From assembly GCF_001613245.1 (NCBI RefSeq), contig NZ_BDBZ01000004.1, forward strand, positions 105,924 through 169,923: a stretch of DNA of 64,000 bases, given 5' to 3'. Position 1 is the stretch's first letter; every line of letters begins with the position of its first letter. Made by a program: the position numbers and the translations under genes. The stretch is from Nocardia speluncae NBRC 108251. GTDB taxonomy: Bacteria > Actinomycetota > Actinomycetes > Mycobacteriales > Mycobacteriaceae. The notes beneath the pieces were generated by a model, which saw only the letters and a program-made list of their open reading frames with translations, did no database searches and was not told the origin of the DNA. This document shows positions 1 through 8,885 of the stretch, piece by piece.

Positions 1-71
1 GGGGGCACCATATGCACACGTGGCGGGTGCCCACGTGCCGGGCCGGGCTGCCTCGAGAGATGATGGTCGGC

Positions 72-812
72 GTGAACAAGGACCGGACGCGTGAGCAGGA
101 CGACCCCGACCGCCCGAGTGGGGACGAACAACAGCCCCGCCAGCGGCTGGCGCTCCTGCTGACGATCGCGGTGTCCTTGTTCACGCTGGATCTCATCACG
201 AAGGTTGTGGTCGTCCAGCAGATCCAGCCCGGTGAACGGATCTCGCTGATCGGGGATTTCGTCCAGCTCGTCCTGGTGCGTAATCCGGGCGCCGCGTTCT
301 CGATGGCTACGGGAATGACCTGGCTGCTCACGCTCATCGCGGCCGCAGTCGTGATCGGTGTCCTGCGGATCGGCCGTACCCTGCGTTCGCCGCTGTGGGC
401 GATCGGCCTCGGCGGGGTACTGGGCGGCGCGTTCGGCAACCTGATGGACCGGTTGTTCCGGGCGCCGGGCCCGATGCAGGGGCATGTGGTCGACTTCTTC
501 TCGGTCGGCTCCTTCCCGGTGTTCAATGTGGCCGATTCCTCGATCGTCTGCGGCGCCATCCTGCTGGTGGTGCTGACGGTGTTCGGCTTCGAACCCGACG
601 GCACCCGCTACAACCGCAACGACCCCGCCGAGGACACCACTGCCTCCGCTACGCCGCCGCCCGCCACCACCCGGCCCGGCCCGGCCGATGACCCCGGCAG
701 CGAAACCGGCGAATCCCCCGCACCCGATCCTGGCGAGCCCCGCCGCGACCCGGAACCCGAGGCCGCCGCCGGCACCCCGGCCACCCGCACCGGCAAGGAC
801 ACCGCCGCATGA
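72..812 (+). CDS. lspA: Lipoprotein signal peptidase (signal peptidase II)
   Basis: Membrane aspartyl protease that removes the signal peptide of diacylglyceryl-modified prolipoproteins. The family motifs are visible: NPGAAFSM, the first catalytic Asp in FGNLMDR and the second in FNVAD, with four hydrophobic segments between about residues 25 and 180. After the last membrane helix there is an unusually long, Pro/Thr/Glu-rich tail of about 70 residues that is probably disordered and cytoplasmic. I chose GTG at 72; ATG codons at 60 and 63 are equally possible because the N-terminus is poorly conserved. The stop overlaps the next start (ATGA at 809-812), so it is translationally coupled to the pseudouridine synthase, a common actinobacterial pairing. 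Confidence 0.93.
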   Translation: MNKDRTREQDDPDRPSGDEQQPRQRLALLLTIAVSLFTLDLITKVVVVQQIQPGERISLIGDFVQLVLVRNPGAAFSMATGMTWLLTLIAAAVVIGVLRIGRTLRSPLWAIGLGGVLGGAFGNLMDRLFRAPGPMQGHVVDFFSVGSFPVFNVADSSIVCGAILLVVLTVFGFEPDGTRYNRNDPAEDTTASATPPPATTRPGPADDPGSETGESPAPDPGEPRRDPEPEAAAGTPATRTGKDTAA

Positions 813-1735
813 GGGAGACCAGAACCATGCCCGTACCCGACGGGCTCGACGGCATGCGGGTGGATGCCGGACTCGCACGGTTGCTCGGCCTGTCCCGGAC
901 GGCAGTGGCCGCCCTCGCCGAGGAAGGGTCGGTACAGCTCGACGGCGCGGCCGCCGGAAAATCCGATCGGCTCATCGCGGGCGCGTGGCTGGAAGTGGTG
1001 TTCCCCGAACCCCGCCGCGCGCTGACCATCGAGGCCGCGCCGGTGGAGGGGATGAGGATCCTCTACGCCGACGACGATATCGTCGCCGTCGACAAACCGG
1101 TCGGTGTGGCCGCACACGCCGGCGTCGGCTGGAGCGGGCCCACCGTGGTGGGCGGTCTCGCGGCAGCCGGGTACCGGATCTCCACCTCCGGCGCCCACGA
1201 ACGGCAGGGCATCGTGCACCGGCTCGATGTCGGCACCTCGGGGGTCATGGTGGTCGCGCAGTCCGAGCACGCCTACACCGTGCTCAAGCGTGCCTTCAAG
1301 CAGCGCACCGTGGACAAGCGCTATCACGCGCTGGTGCAGGGCCATCCCGATCCCAGCAGCGGCACCATCGACGCCCCCATCGGCCGGGCTCGCGGCGGCG
1401 AGTGGAAATTCGCGGTGACCTCCGACGGCCGGCCCAGCGTCACCCACTACGACACGGTGGAGGCGTTCCAGGCCGCCAGCCTGCTCGATATCCATCTGGA
1501 AACGGGCCGGACCCACCAGATCAGGGTGCATTTCTCGGCCATTCGGCATCCCTGCTGCGGAGACCTCACCTATGGCGCGGACCCGCGGCTGGCCGAGCGG
1601 CTCGGGCTGCAACGCCAATGGCTGCACGCCCGCTCACTGGGCTTCCAGCATCCGGCCGACGGCCGCTACCTGGAGATCACCAGCGACTACCCCGACGACC
1701 TCGCCGTGGCATTGCGGACCTTGCGCGAGGCCTGA
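809..1735 (+). CDS. rluD: RluA/RluD-family ribosomal large-subunit pseudouridine synthase
   Basis: Converts specific uridines of 23S rRNA to pseudouridine. An N-terminal S4-like RNA-binding part (about residues 10-75) is followed by the catalytic domain carrying the HRLD motif with the catalytic Asp (HRLDVGTSG) and the GRTHQIRVH motif. The length (308 aa) is normal for the family. ATG at 809 overlaps the lspA stop by 4 bp, which fixes the start. Which of RluA, RluC or RluD it is cannot be settled from sequence alone; RluD-like is the best guess from domain layout and the lspA neighbourhood. Confidence 0.9.
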   Translation: MRETRTMPVPDGLDGMRVDAGLARLLGLSRTAVAALAEEGSVQLDGAAAGKSDRLIAGAWLEVVFPEPRRALTIEAAPVEGMRILYADDDIVAVDKPVGVAAHAGVGWSGPTVVGGLAAAGYRISTSGAHERQGIVHRLDVGTSGVMVVAQSEHAYTVLKRAFKQRTVDKRYHALVQGHPDPSSGTIDAPIGRARGGEWKFAVTSDGRPSVTHYDTVEAFQAASLLDIHLETGRTHQIRVHFSAIRHPCCGDLTYGADPRLAERLGLQRQWLHARSLGFQHPADGRYLEITSDYPDDLAVALRTLREA

Positions 1736-1741
1736 CCCGCC

Positions 1742-2452
1742 GTGCCCGTAGACCAGGATCCCCCGGCATCACAGTCTGTACGCGACCGTGGCCGGTTGCG
1801 GGCCCTGGGGTTCGGTGCCGCGGCCGCGGTATGCGCGGCGGTCGTCGTGGCGCTCGGTATCGCGACCCCGCCCGCCCCGGACGGGGTCTCCACCGACCGG
1901 CTCGGCCCCGAAACCGGGGAAACGATCGCGGAATACCTCGACCGGGCACGTGATTCGCTGTCCGGCTCCGACGACGGCGACCGCTGGGCGCTCGTGTCGT
2001 TCACCGACTACGGTCCCGCCGCCGCTCTCCCCGGCCTGTCGGGTGGTCTGCGGGTGAGCCGGGCGCTGTATCGAGTACCGATCCCCCGGGTGGCGACCCC
2101 GTTGGTGGCGGTCCAGGTTCCCGAGAACGCAACAGCGCTGACCCGGTCCGGTACGGACGCGGCCTGGCAGTTGGCCGACCGCCGCCGTTACACCGCCGAC
2201 GGCACCCGCGGCGCCCAGGTTCTGGATGTGTCCATCGTCCGGCTGCGGACCGGCTGCGCCTGCTCACCCGGGCTGGTCATCCGGGCGCCGCTGTCCCGGC
2301 TACGCGAACTGGCGGGCCGGCCCGGGATCCGCACCGTCCAGGCTCTCCCGGCGGATGCCGTCGCCGAACGTTTCGCGGTGGCGCCTCTGCTACCGGATAG
2401 CGCGGACCCGGTCGCCCCGCGGCCCGACGACGGCGCCGTCCCGGCGGGCTGA
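1742..2452 (+). CDS. Hypothetical single-pass membrane protein
   Basis: I do not recognise a named family. A short basic N-terminus (about 18 residues) precedes one strong transmembrane helix (about residues 22-42, rich in Ala and Val), then about 190 extracytoplasmic residues with a CACS sequence near residue 172 and a Pro/Asp-rich C-terminus. It follows rluD by 6 bp in the same direction, so it is probably the third gene of the lspA operon. The GTG start at 1742 is the only one that includes the whole basic N-terminus. It is probably a secreted-side anchored protein of unknown role. Confidence 0.7.
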   Translation: MPVDQDPPASQSVRDRGRLRALGFGAAAAVCAAVVVALGIATPPAPDGVSTDRLGPETGETIAEYLDRARDSLSGSDDGDRWALVSFTDYGPAAALPGLSGGLRVSRALYRVPIPRVATPLVAVQVPENATALTRSGTDAAWQLADRRRYTADGTRGAQVLDVSIVRLRTGCACSPGLVIRAPLSRLRELAGRPGIRTVQALPADAVAERFAVAPLLPDSADPVAPRPDDGAVPAG

Positions 2453-2453
2453 T

Positions 2454-3272
2454 TCAGAAATCCAGACTCACCACACCGTCGAGATACCGGCGGCACCGGC
2501 CGCTCAGCAGTACTCGTTCACCGGCCAGTTCGACCCCCAGCGTGCCGCCGCGCCGGGACAGCTGCCGGGCGACCATTCGGTGCCGCCCGAGTTCGGTGCT
2601 CCACAACGGCGCGAGTTGCGCATGCGCCGAACCGGTCACCGGATCTTCCGGTACGCCGGCGCCGGGGGCGAAGAACCGCGATACGAAGTCCACCTCGTCA
2701 CCGGGCGCCGTCACGATCACACCGCGGGCCAGCGGCGGGAACGCGCTCAGCGCCGGCGCCAGGTCCCGGACCTGCTGCTCGGACTCCATCACGAGCACCA
2801 CATCGGTTCCGGTGAACGCCCGCACCGGTTCCACGCCGAGCGCGGCCACCAGCGCCGGATCGGAATCGCCCGGCACGGACGCGACGGCCGGCAGGTCCAG
2901 AACGTAGACGTCGTCGTCCGTGCGGTCTACCGGTAGCCAGCCACTGCGGGTGAAGAAATTGACCCGGTCCTCCCCCGGCGCGGTATCGGTGAGGATCTGC
3001 GCGGCACTCGCCAGGGTCGCATGCCCGCACATCGCCACTTCCACTGCCGGGGTGAACCAGCGCAGGTGGTAGGCGGGCCCGTCGCCGGGCGGCGGTCCGG
3101 CCTCCGGAGGCAAGCGCGAGGTGTAGAACGCGGTCTCGGCCAGGTTGTTCTCCTCGGCCAGCTGTTGCAGCACGCTGTCGGGTAACCAATCCGGTAACGG
3201 CATGACCGCGGCCGGGTTCCCGGAGAACGGTGCGTCGGCGAACGCGTCGATCTGGTGCAGCAGAACCTCCAT
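2454..3272 (-). CDS. PhzF-family isomerase/epimerase
   Basis: Member of the PhzF / diaminopimelate-epimerase fold family (two similar half-domains with the active site between them). Family signatures are GNPAAV near the N-terminus, the catalytic-type Glu in EENNLAETAFY, CGHAT in the middle and EDPVTGSAHAQL in the second half. The length of 272 aa is typical. I chose ATG at 3272, which begins MEVLLHQIDAF as in relatives; an upstream in-frame start adds 13 unrelated residues. It converges with the preceding membrane-protein gene with only 1 bp between stops. The substrate is unknown: PhzF members outside phenazine clusters rarely have a known reaction and no phenazine genes are present. Confidence 0.88.
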   Translation of the reverse strand: MEVLLHQIDAFADAPFSGNPAAVMPLPDWLPDSVLQQLAEENNLAETAFYTSRLPPEAGPPPGDGPAYHLRWFTPAVEVAMCGHATLASAAQILTDTAPGEDRVNFFTRSGWLPVDRTDDDVYVLDLPAVASVPGDSDPALVAALGVEPVRAFTGTDVVLVMESEQQVRDLAPALSAFPPLARGVIVTAPGDEVDFVSRFFAPGAGVPEDPVTGSAHAQLAPLWSTELGRHRMVARQLSRRGGTLGVELAGERVLLSGRCRRYLDGVVSLDF

Positions 3273-3356
3273 GCCATGAAGGTACTCCAGCCGCGAATAG
3301 ACGCCCTGCACAAGCCATCTGAGCCTCTATGGAGCACGTGCCGCAAATCTCCCCGG

Positions 3357-3593
3357 TCAGGCACCGGCAGTGCGCAGGAACCTCCGTATCGGTGGTGCGA
3401 GGGAATCGGCGAGTTCGGCGGCGGAGGCCATACCACCCGCGAACGCCGGCGCCAGGTATCCACGCGGCATGCGGCGGACCAGTTCCTCGGCCAGAGCCGC
3501 CGGATGCCGCGAGTCGACGCCGGGGGACACCAGCACGGGCGCAGTGAGTGCCGCGAACTCGGCGGTGCTGCGATCCAGCCGCTGCGGGGTCAA
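3357..3593 (-). pseudogene. C-terminal remnant of an alpha/beta-hydrolase
   Basis: The 78 codons from a TTG at 3593 resemble the last third of an alpha/beta-hydrolase: the strand carrying the acid residue (APVLVSPGVDSRHP), then AEELVRRMPRG and a final helix. The N-terminal nucleophile elbow is absent because the frame upstream runs into the neighbouring MFS gene. The TTG overlaps the stop of the shifted MFS frame (TTGA), so the fragment could still be translated, but with no nucleophile it should be inactive. It is most likely the scar of a deletion that joined the two genes. The family call rests on pattern only. Confidence 0.45.
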
Positions 3594-4767
3594 GCAAGGC
3601 CGGCTCGAGGCCGGGGCAGCAGGAGGGCGAGCGCGAGCGCGGCGAGCGGCAGCCAGCACACCGCGCTCAGGACGGCCTGGGGCCGTGGCGGTCGGCGAGG
3701 GCGCCGAGAACGGGAACGAACATGCCACCGGCGCTCACCGCTAGTCCGAGGGTCACGCCCGCCGCTGTGCCCGGCCGGGCGGGCAGATAGTCCTGCCCGA
3801 GCTTCACGAAGACCGCGAAGGGCAGATTCACGGCGACCCCGGCGAGTATCGCGGCCGCGAGCGCCGGTCCGGCATCCGATATCAGGCGTAACGCGACCAG
3901 TGCGGGAACGGCGGCGGCACAGCCGATCCGGATGGTTGCCAGCATCCCGATCCGGTCCGCCACCCGGCCCCCGGCCAGCGTCCCGAGTACACCGCCGACC
4001 AGGAAAGCGGTCAGCGCGACACCACCCAGGAACCGGCCGGCACCGAGGTAGACGATGAAATACAGCGCGAGGAAGGTGTTGATCCCGGTGAACACCACCG
4101 AGCGGACCACTTCCACGGCGGTCAGCAGGAAGAACGGCAGCCAGCGGTCCCGGCCGGTCACGGCGGGAACAAACGATTTCCGGGCGCTGCAACGCTGCTG
4201 ATGCCGCCACAGAACGAAGGCCATCAGCACGGCGGGCGGCACGAAAAGCGCCGTACCGGCCACCCCCAGCGAAACCAGGGCGGGTGTGACGAGTGCAGGA
4301 GCGAGGAAGAAGCCGATACTTCCCCCGGCGGCGAACAGGCTCATGGCGGTGGTGCTCTCGCCGGCCGCGCGCCGCGCGTCCCGGCCGGCCGCCGGATGGA
4401 ATGCGGCGACGCCCAGTCCCGAGACCAGCAGCAGCGACCAGACCAGCCAATATGTCGGTGCAAGGCCGGCGAGTCCCGCACCTACCCCGGCGACCACGAG
4501 ACCCGCCGGTGCCAGCCACAGCAGTTTCCAGCGGTCGACCAGGATCCCCAGCAGGGGTTGCGGCAGCGCACTGCCCAGGGTCGCAGCCAGCGCGAGGCCG
4601 GCCGCGGCGACATAGCTGTAGCCACGTTCGAGTACGAAGAACGGGACGGCAGCCGGTACCAGCCCCTGGTAGAAGTCGTCGACGATATGCGCGAACACCC
4701 AGTACCGCATACGTTTCCACACGGTTTCCCGGTGTTCCGCCGCTCCGGCGTCGACCGTATCCCACAC
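3590..4767 (-). CDS. MFS transporter, apparently frameshifted near its C-terminus
   Basis: Major-facilitator efflux or uptake protein. The frame from 4767 to 3667 encodes 366 aa with about 11 hydrophobic helices and the family loop motif (GILVDRWK after helix 2, GRVADRIG in the second half). It ends abruptly at GALADRHGPRPS. The other frame from about 3683 to 3590 supplies a final hydrophobic helix (QAVLSAVCWLPL and on), which reads naturally after ADRHGP. One base missing from the G-run at 3679-3682 explains this. The start may be the internal ATG at 4710. It is divergent from the AraC regulator gene, a classic regulator-transporter pair. The substrate is unknown. Confidence 0.75.
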
Positions 4768-4833
4768 TCTCGGTACCCTTCCCGCGATTCCTCCACATTC
4801 ACGGTAGGAATCCGGACGGTTACGGACTTCCGA

Positions 4834-4839
4834 TAAAAT
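4834..4839 (+). promoter_or_regulatory. Candidate -10 box of a leaderless araC-type transcript
   Basis: TAAAAT fits the actinobacterial TANNNT -10 pattern and ends 8 bp before the ATG of the AraC-family gene. No Shine-Dalgarno sequence lies between, which suggests a leaderless mRNA. I see no convincing -35. The 80-bp divergent gap also carries an ATTCC...GGAAT inverted repeat (about 4788-4811) that could be a regulator site. Confidence 0.35.
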
Positions 4840-4847
4840 GACAAGTT

Positions 4848-5615
4848 ATGCCGGAAACCCGCCAAACCTACCCTGCGCCCACCTCGGTACAGGATCTGTC
4901 CGGTGGTGCACAGATCAGCCGGCACCGGCACAGCGAACATCAGCTCGTCTACGCCAGTTCCGGCGCGGCCGAAGTACGCACCGATACCGGTTGCTGGATC
5001 GCCCCGGCCGATCGGGCGATCTGGATCCCGGCCGGGCACTGGCACGAACACCACTTCTACGGTCCCACCCGTTTCCACTGCGTGGCTTTCCCGCCCGGCC
5101 GCTCCCCCGGCTGGACCACCCCCACGGTGGTCGGCACCCCAGCGCTGGTCCGCGAACTCGTGATCACCTGTTCGTCACCGGCCGGTCTGCCCGGCGCCGA
5201 GCTGGATCGGTTACAACAGGTGCTGCTCGATCAGCTACGCCGCAGCCCGCCACAGCAGCTGGGGCTCCCCGCCGCACGCGACGAACGACTCCGGCGAGCC
5301 TGTGCGCTGGTCGAACAGGATCCGACAGCCGGGTGGACACTCTCCGCCCTGGGCCGGCGAATCGGCGCGAGCGAACGCACGCTCACCCGCCTGTTCCGCA
5401 CCGAACTGGCCATGACCTACCCGCAGTGGCGGACCCAGCTGCGCCTGCACCGGGCCGTCCGGCTACTGGCCGAGGGGCTGCCCGTCACCACGGTGGCCGG
5501 TCGCTGCGGCTGGGCCTCCGCGAGTGCCTTCATCGACGTCTATCGCACCGTGCTCGGCCGTACCCCCGGCCGCGCACGATACGCCGGAAAACCAGAACCG
5601 GCTCCCACCCGCTGA
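4848..5615 (+). CDS. AraC-family transcriptional regulator (cupin N-domain)
   Basis: A 255-aa regulator with a cupin-like sensor domain (about residues 1-120, with HRHSEHQLVYASSG and the HWHEHHF metal or ligand loop) and two helix-turn-helix motifs of the AraC/XylS type at the C-terminus (LSALGRRIGASERTLTRLF, then VAGRCGWASASAFIDVY). This architecture with an adjacent divergent MFS gene predicts a small-molecule-responsive activator or repressor of that transporter. The effector is unknown. Because the partner transporter appears frameshifted, the pair may be decaying, or the frameshift may be a sequence error. Confidence 0.9.
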   Translation: MPETRQTYPAPTSVQDLSGGAQISRHRHSEHQLVYASSGAAEVRTDTGCWIAPADRAIWIPAGHWHEHHFYGPTRFHCVAFPPGRSPGWTTPTVVGTPALVRELVITCSSPAGLPGAELDRLQQVLLDQLRRSPPQQLGLPAARDERLRRACALVEQDPTAGWTLSALGRRIGASERTLTRLFRTELAMTYPQWRTQLRLHRAVRLLAEGLPVTTVAGRCGWASASAFIDVYRTVLGRTPGRARYAGKPEPAPTR

Positions 5616-5622
5616 AGCGACT

Positions 5623-6243
5623 TCAGGCTCCGGTTCGGGGCGTGCGCCACATCGGCCACAGATCGGGCCCGTCCGGGACGGTGATCGTCCCGGTCACCTC
5701 GAATCCGAACCGTTCGTAGTAGCCGAGGTTCGCCTGTTTACTCGATTCCAGGTAGGCCGGTATTCCCTCGCGGTCGCAGACCGCGAGGCGCTCGTTCAGC
5801 AGCGCCCGCCCGTATCCGCCACCGCGCTGCCGCGGATCGGTGCCGATCGTGGCGAGATACCAGTGCGGTTCCTCCGGATGGGCGGCGGTCATGAGCTCGA
5901 CCAGCTGCTTCCCGGCCCGCATCCGGCTGCCGAACACCCGCACCATCTGTGGCAGCATCCGCAACTCGGTCAGTGACGAGGTTTTCCACCGGCCGGGTGG
6001 ATCCCACAGCGCGGCGCCCGCGATCGTCCCCGCCGAATCCACGGCGATATCCACACCGCCGGAGGCGAAATGCTGATACCGGGTCTGGGCGGCGAACAGT
6101 CGCGCCAAGCCCTTCGCACGGCGCCGTGAGTCCGGCAGCATCCACTCCATCACCGGGTCGTCCTGGAAGGCATCGGCCAGCGTGCGCGCCAACGCCGCGA
6201 TCTCATCGCGACGTGCGGGACGTACGTCGAGCTCGGTCGGCAT
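5623..6243 (-). CDS. GNAT-family N-acetyltransferase
   Basis: A 206-aa acetyltransferase with a full GNAT fold. The acetyl-CoA pyrophosphate loop is DPRQRGGGYGRALL (about residues 137-150), preceded by the beta-4 strand WYLATIGTDP and followed by LESSKQANLGYYERFGFE. It converges with the AraC-family gene with a 7-bp gap and lies downstream of nothing obvious on its own strand. The substrate is unknown; related proteins include both small-molecule and protein acetylases. Confidence 0.87.
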   Translation of the reverse strand: MPTELDVRPARRDEIAALARTLADAFQDDPVMEWMLPDSRRRAKGLARLFAAQTRYQHFASGGVDIAVDSAGTIAGAALWDPPGRWKTSSLTELRMLPQMVRVFGSRMRAGKQLVELMTAAHPEEPHWYLATIGTDPRQRGGGYGRALLNERLAVCDREGIPAYLESSKQANLGYYERFGFEVTGTITVPDGPDLWPMWRTPRTGA

Positions 6244-6420
6244 TGTGGTGTCTACCTCTCGTCGAAGAGCTTTCTGCCCCGCGCCGACCGGACTCGCCTG
6301 GGCCCGGCCCCGGGGGACGCCGGCCGGCCCGCGGAGATTCCGTGACAGTAACGCGGCACGGTGACAAGTGCCGGGCCGCGGCGTACGACGCGAGCGGTGC
6401 GGTACTCACAAGACATCGAT

Positions 6421-8847
6421 TCAGGATTCACCCGGGGCCGCAGGGAGCAACTTGTGCGATTCGCCGCGTAGCGTCGCACTCACCCACCAGGCAACCTCCA
6501 CCAGTACGATGCCGACGGCGCCGCAGAGCAAGGCAGCGGTGGTGAGGGCGATGTTCGACGGGTCGAGTGCGAAGAACTCACGGGTGAACGGCACCGTGAA
6601 CAGCACCAGGTACGCGACCACCGAGACGACCAGCAGCACGATCTTCCACCAGTTGTACGGCCGGGCAACGATCGCCAGTACCCAGACCGCGATCATGATC
6701 AGCGTGATGAGGGCGGTAGTACCCGCCTGCACCTTCTGTTCGTCGCTGGCTTCGGGTCCGGCGTAGGCGATGAGGTAGGCGATGAAGGTCGCCGTGCCGA
6801 TCACCACACCCGACGGGATCGCCAATCGCATCACCCGGCCGACGAAACCGGACCGGGCGCGTTCGTTGTTCGGGGCCAGCGACAGGATGAAGGCGGGGAT
6901 ACCGATGGTGAACCAGGCCGCGATCGTCACGTGCCGGGGCAGGAACGGGTAGCCGATCGGGTCGTAGCCGAAGATCTGCGAGCCCACTCCCGCCGCGCCT
7001 ACCAGGAAGGCGAGCAGGACCGAGTACACGGTTTTGGTGAGGAACAGATTCGAGACCCGTTCGATATTGCCGATCACTCGCCGGCCCTCACTCACCACGT
7101 ACGGGAGGGTCGCGAATTTGTTGTCCAGCAAGACGATCTGCGCGACCGCGCGGGTCGCCGGGCTCCCGGCACCCATCGCGACACCGATATCGGCGTCCTT
7201 CAGCGCCAGCACATCGTTCACCCCGTCCCCGGTCATCGCGACGGTGTGCCCACGCGACTGCAGTGCACCCACCATGGCGCGTTTCTGGTCGGGCCGCACC
7301 CGGCCGAAGGTGGTCTGTTTCTCCAGAACCCCGGCCAGTTCGTCGCTGTCCTCGGGCAGGGTGCGCGCGTCGACGGCGTGGTCACCACCGGGGAGGTCGA
7401 GCGAGGAGGCGACAGCGCCGACCGAGACTGCGTTGTCACCGGAGATGACCTTGATGGAAACGTCCTGGCTCGCGAAATAGTCCAAGGTGTCGCGGGCATC
7501 GGGCCGGACCCGCTGCTCCAGCACCACCAGCGCGACGGGAGTGATCGTCCCGGGCGCACCGGGGGCGTCCACGACCCGGTCCCCGCGGGCGAGCAGCAGC
7601 ACGCGGAGGCCGGTGGCGCCCAGCTCCTCCGCGGCACGGGCATCGACCGACCCCGGGTCCAGCAGCACATCGGGAGCTCCGAGCATCCAGTCGCCGTGCT
7701 CACCGTAGGAGAAACCGCTCCACTTCTTCGCCGACGAGAACGGCGCCACCGCGGTGTATTTCCAGCCGGGAGTATCCGGCAGCGCTTCCGCGATCGCCTG
7801 CACGCTGGCGTTCGGCCGCGGATCGTCGGCCGCCATCGCGGCCAGCGCCTGCCGTGCAGCGTCTTCCGCACCCGCGCTGTCGTCGAGCATGCGGAGTTCG
7901 GCCAGTCGCATCCCGTTCTCGGTCAATGTGCCGGTCTTGTCCGCGCACACCACGTCCACCCGCGCCAGGCCCTCGATCGCGGGCAATTCCTGCACCAGGC
8001 ATTTGCGCTGCCCCAGTCGCACCACCCCGACCGCGAACGCGATCGAGGTCATCAGCACCAGGCCTTCCGGCACCATCGGCACCAGCGCCGCCACCATTCC
8101 GGTGACCGCGGGCCGCCAGGACTCCCCGCTGGACACCAGCTGGTTGTAGATGCTGAGCGCGCCGGCCGGGATGAGCAGATAGGTGATGACCTTCAGGATC
8201 GTGTCGATTCCGTTGCGCAGCTCCGAGTTCACCAGGGTGAACTTGCTGGCCTCGTCGGCAAGTTTCGCCGCGTAGGCATCTTTACCGACCTTGGTGGCGC
8301 GGTAGGCGCCCGAACCGGACACCACGAAGCTACCCGAGAGCACCTGTGCGCCCCGCTCTTTGGTCACATCGTCGGATTCGCCGGTGAGCAGCGATTCGTC
8401 GACCTCGAGCAGTTCGGCTTCGGCGATCACACCGTCGACCACGATCTGATCACCGGGACCGAGTTCGATCAGATCGTCGAGCACCACGTCCTTGGGTGCG
8501 ATCTGCTCGGCGCGGCCGTCGCGGCGCACGGTGGGCCGGGCCTGGCCCACGATCGCCAGCCGGTCCAGCGTCCGCTTCGCCCGGACCTCCTGGATGATGC
8601 CGATCGCACTGTTGGCCACGATCAGCAGCCCGAACATGCCGTCGATCACTGAACCGGTGGCCATGACCAGGACGAACAGCACACCCAGGATGGCGTTGAT
8701 CCTGGTGAACACATTCGCCCGGACGATATCGCGGACCGAGCGGCCCGCCCGGTCCGGTACATCGTTGGTGAGCCCGTCCCGGCGCCGCTGGGCCACCTCC
8801 GCGGCAGTGAGCCCCGGCGACCCGACAGCCTCCACAGTTGTCGACAT
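6421..8847 (-). CDS. ctpE: P-type cation-transporting ATPase, CtpE-like
   Basis: An 808-aa P-type ATPase. Visible are the actuator loop TGES (residues 155-158), the ion-binding helix motif PMVPEGL (257-263), the phosphorylation motif DKTGTLT with the phosphorylated Asp at about 303, and the hinge [16 protein letters not shown]. There are two N-terminal helix pairs and about six helices after the catalytic core; no N-terminal heavy-metal domain. The overall sequence, including [17 protein letters not shown], looks like mycobacterial CtpE, which has been linked to calcium uptake. It lies 34 bp downstream of the emb gene on the same strand and may be co-transcribed. Calcium specificity here is inferred by similarity. 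Confidence 0.88.
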   Translation of the reverse strand: MSTTVEAVGSPGLTAAEVAQRRRDGLTNDVPDRAGRSVRDIVRANVFTRINAILGVLFVLVMATGSVIDGMFGLLIVANSAIGIIQEVRAKRTLDRLAIVGQARPTVRRDGRAEQIAPKDVVLDDLIELGPGDQIVVDGVIAEAELLEVDESLLTGESDDVTKERGAQVLSGSFVVSGSGAYRATKVGKDAYAAKLADEASKFTLVNSELRNGIDTILKVITYLLIPAGALSIYNQLVSSGESWRPAVTGMVAALVPMVPEGLVLMTSIAFAVGVVRLGQRKCLVQELPAIEGLARVDVVCADKTGTLTENGMRLAELRMLDDSAGAEDAARQALAAMAADDPRPNASVQAIAEALPDTPGWKYTAVAPFSSAKKWSGFSYGEHGDWMLGAPDVLLDPGSVDARAAEELGATGLRVLLLARGDRVVDAPGAPGTITPVALVVLEQRVRPDARDTLDYFASQDVSIKVISGDNAVSVGAVASSLDLPGGDHAVDARTLPEDSDELAGVLEKQTTFGRVRPDQKRAMVGALQSRGHTVAMTGDGVNDVLALKDADIGVAMGAGSPATRAVAQIVLLDNKFATLPYVVSEGRRVIGNIERVSNLFLTKTVYSVLLAFLVGAAGVGSQIFGYDPIGYPFLPRHVTIAAWFTIGIPAFILSLAPNNERARSGFVGRVMRLAIPSGVVIGTATFIAYLIAYAGPEASDEQKVQAGTTALITLIMIAVWVLAIVARPYNWWKIVLLVVSVVAYLVLFTVPFTREFFALDPSNIALTTAALLCGAVGIVLVEVAWWVSATLRGESHKLLPAAPGES

Positions 8848-8852
8848 GACGG

Positions 8853-8885
8853 TCAGCGTATCCAGCGCGACGGCCTCGGGTTCAC
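8853..8885 (-). other. 10-codon bridging frame between emb and ctpE
   Basis: A GTG overlapping the emb stop codon (GTGA, 8885-8882) opens a 10-codon frame ([10 protein letters not shown]) whose TGA ends 5 nt before the ctpE ATG at 8847. A ribosome finishing emb could be carried to the ctpE start this way. There is no evidence of a functional product. Listed because the same geometry recurs at several junctions in the window. Confidence 0.25.
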
